A stretch of 58,466 nt of DNA from an uncultured SAR116 cluster alpha proteobacterium (GTDB taxonomy: Bacteria > Pseudomonadota > Alphaproteobacteria > Puniceispirillales > Puniceispirillaceae). Made by a program: the position numbers and the translations under genes. Positions within the stretch are counted from its first letter, which is position 1; every line of letters starts with the position of its first letter. The notes under the pieces are model-generated. The model worked only from the letters and a program-made list of their open reading frames with translations, made no database searches and was not told where the DNA came from. Below are positions 56,810 to 58,466 of the stretch, one piece after another. The DNA lies in the NCBI GenBank assembly GCA_902559985.1, contig CACEJY010000007.1, positions 1 to 58,466 on the forward strand, read 5' to 3'.

Positions 56810-58466
56810 ATGCAGCAGGCTATAACTGCCCTATCACATCAACCTATCATGAGCATAGCGGTGGCCGCTCCGGTTGGTGGGCTATATGACTACTTGGCAG
56901 GCCCAGCTATGGGCGCTGTCAGGGGAAGTCTTGTTATGGTTCCGTTTGGTGGGCGGCAATTACCAGGAATTGTGATGGGGCCAGCGAAAGGTCATTTACC
57001 TCCAGCCAAATTGCGGGAGGTGGCGCTGGTGATAAAATTACCGCCGTTATCCGATGCCATGGTGCAGTTTATCGAACGCGTTTCCGCTTGGACAATGGCT
57101 CCGTTGGGCGCTGTGGTAAAAATGGTTTTAAGCCAGCCAGCTGCCTTTGTTCACCCTCCGCAGCAAAAGTTTTACCGGATCGCTACTAAGCATGATAAAA
57201 AAAGGCTAACCGCGGCACGCAAGCTTGTGCTTGAACATCTTTGCAATCCAGACCTGCTGAATGGTGGTGATTTTGCCGCTAGTATCATTGCCGCTTGCGG
57301 GATTAGTCAGGCGGTGTTGAATGGAATGGAGACAGCCGGTTTATTGAAGGTTGACCTTGTTTCGGCTGACCGTCCGCCGCCTGTGCCATTGTGTGATTGT
57401 AACCATCTTGCACTAACGGATGATCAGCAGGATGCAGCGCGACAGCTTCGTGACGCAATTGGGCAGGGATTTCATGTAAACCTTCTTGATGGGGTTACAG
57501 GGTCGGGCAAAACCGAGGTGTATTTCGAAGCGGTTGAGGCCACCATTAAAGCTGGCAAGCAAGTATTGATATTACTTCCCGAAATTGCTCTATCGTCGGC
57601 ATGGCGCGCCCGTTTTGCCGCCCGTTTTGGTGTAGAGCCAGTGGAGTGGCATTCGGATATTTCGTCCGGCCAAAAGCGCAAATCATGGCGGTTTATTTTG
57701 CAAGGACGCGTATCGGTTGTGGTTGGTGCGCGTTCGGCGTTATTTCTCCCATTTCCTAAACTTGGCCTTATCATTGTTGATGAAGAACATGAACATGCCT
57801 TTAAGCAGGAGGATCAGGTTATTTATCAGGCACGAGATATGGCTGTACTTCGTGGGCAGCTCGATCAGTTACCGGTTATTTTGGCTAGTGCCACCCCATC
57901 ATTGGAGAGCTGGGTGAACGCTGGCAAGACTGGCTTGTCGCCGCGCTACCGTTATCTTGCATTGTCAAAACGGGTTCATAATGCCCAGCTTCCCATCATC
58001 ACAGCAATTAATCTTCGTAAAACCCCGCCAGAACGGGGGCGCTGGCTTGCTCCACCTTTAGTCGACGCCATTAGCGCACGGCTTGAAATTGGCGAACAGA
58101 CTTTGCTCTTTTTGAACCGGCGCGGCTTTGCACCGCTGACATTGTGTGGAGCATGTGGAGTAAAATTAACTTGCCCAAATTGTGATTCTTGGATGGTGGC
58201 TCACCGGTTGGTGGGCGTTATGCGGTGTCATCATTGCGGCCATGAGTCGCGGCCAAGCAACGATTGCAGTGCCTGTGGCAGTAAAGACTCAATGCAGGCT
58301 TGTGGTCCTGGCGTTGAGCGGCTTGCTGAGGAGGTTTTATGGCGGTTTCCCGATGCGCGGTTTGCCATATTATCCAGCGACACAGTCGCGACACCAAAAG
58401 CTGCAGACGCCTTCATTCAATCGGTTAGCGACGGAGAAGTTGATATTATCATTGGCACGCAAATGG
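56810..58466 (+). CDS. priA: Primosomal protein N' (PriA), N-terminal 552 codons; runs off the window
   Basis: The frame is open from ATG 56810 to the right edge. The second ATG at 56849 is an alternative start. The visible part has the 3'-DNA-binding domain (PVGGLYDYLAG, GSLVMVPFGGRQLPGIV), a helicase core with DGVTGSGKTEVYFEA (Walker A) and IIVDEEHEHAF, then SATPSLES. The zinc region CGACG...CPNC...CHHCGH...CSACGS also lies within the window. PriA restarts stalled replication forks by loading DnaB. The C-terminal end is missing because of the window boundary. Confidence 0.93.
   Translation, partial: MQQAITALSHQPIMSIAVAAPVGGLYDYLAGPAMGAVRGSLVMVPFGGRQLPGIVMGPAKGHLPPAKLREVALVIKLPPLSDAMVQFIERVSAWTMAPLGAVVKMVLSQPAAFVHPPQQKFYRIATKHDKKRLTAARKLVLEHLCNPDLLNGGDFAASIIAACGISQAVLNGMETAGLLKVDLVSADRPPPVPLCDCNHLALTDDQQDAARQLRDAIGQGFHVNLLDGVTGSGKTEVYFEAVEATIKAGKQVLILLPEIALSSAWRARFAARFGVEPVEWHSDISSGQKRKSWRFILQGRVSVVVGARSALFLPFPKLGLIIVDEEHEHAFKQEDQVIYQARDMAVLRGQLDQLPVILASATPSLESWVNAGKTGLSPRYRYLALSKRVHNAQLPIITAINLRKTPPERGRWLAPPLVDAISARLEIGEQTLLFLNRRGFAPLTLCGACGVKLTCPNCDSWMVAHRLVGVMRCHHCGHESRPSNDCSACGSKDSMQACGPGVERLAEEVLWRFPDARFAILSSDTVATPKAADAFIQSVSDGEVDIIIGTQM

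Overview
The window looks like a chromosomal segment of a free-living alphaproteobacterium of moderate to low GC content. Two conserved housekeeping neighbourhoods point that way: ftsK-lolA-(island)-xthA-dapF-mtaB-ftsY, and ffh-rpsP-rimM-trmD-rplS-leuC-leuD-leuB-asd followed by sdhCDAB-zapE-mdh-sucA-sucB-lpd-xerC-DUF484-fsa-priA. A SAR116 (Puniceispirillum-like) marine lineage is a reasonable guess from gene content and base composition, but this is inference. It needs a marker-gene tree.

Layout. 1-8.5 kb: the end of a LysE-family exporter, a secreted metallo-beta-lactamase-fold (NAPE-PLD-like) hydrolase, and a minus-strand block of aminotransferase, four-domain rhodanese protein, TAXI solute-binding protein and fused TRAP permease. 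8.7-11.6 kb: an FKBP-rhodanese fusion, then a 2-kb islet bounded by tRNA-Gly(GCC) and a 19/20-nt direct copy of that tRNA's 3' end. The islet holds a YdcF-family gene inside a 37/38-bp inverted repeat and a small DUF6356-type protein. 11.8-23.6 kb: a sugar-modification gene pair (DegT aminotransferase and Gfo/Idh dehydrogenase), a prolyl-tRNA editing protein, a thioredoxin-TPR protein, LonN, Trm112, DUF971, a UbiH-type hydroxylase, GmhB, a DapC-type aminotransferase, FtsK and LolA. 23.7-28.0 kb: a visibly AT-rich island with an SGNH hydrolase, a carbamoyltransferase, a DUF5989 miniprotein and an SxtJ-like protein. It abuts a group I intron set in a tRNA-Arg(CCU)-like gene and a decayed recombinase fragment. 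28.1-41.6 kb: DNA repair, lysine, tRNA-modification, SRP, ribosomal and leucine/aspartate-pathway genes. 41.6-58.5 kb: a pyridoxal-kinase-like gene, succinate dehydrogenase, most of the oxidative TCA enzymes, XerC and the start of PriA.

How the genes work together. The SRP pair (ffh, ftsY), ribosome-maturation genes and TCA genes are ordinary core functions. Several lysine-pathway steps are spread over the window: asd, dapF and probably dapC. The features most worth a second look are the tRNA-Gly islet with its inverted repeat, the group I intron in a tRNA whose invariant positions look damaged, the carbamoyltransferase/SxtJ/DUF5989/SGNH cassette, the 12-copy nine-residue repeat tail on ribosomal protein S16, the sulfur-handling block with its multi-rhodanese protein, and the absence of sucCD from between mdh and sucA.
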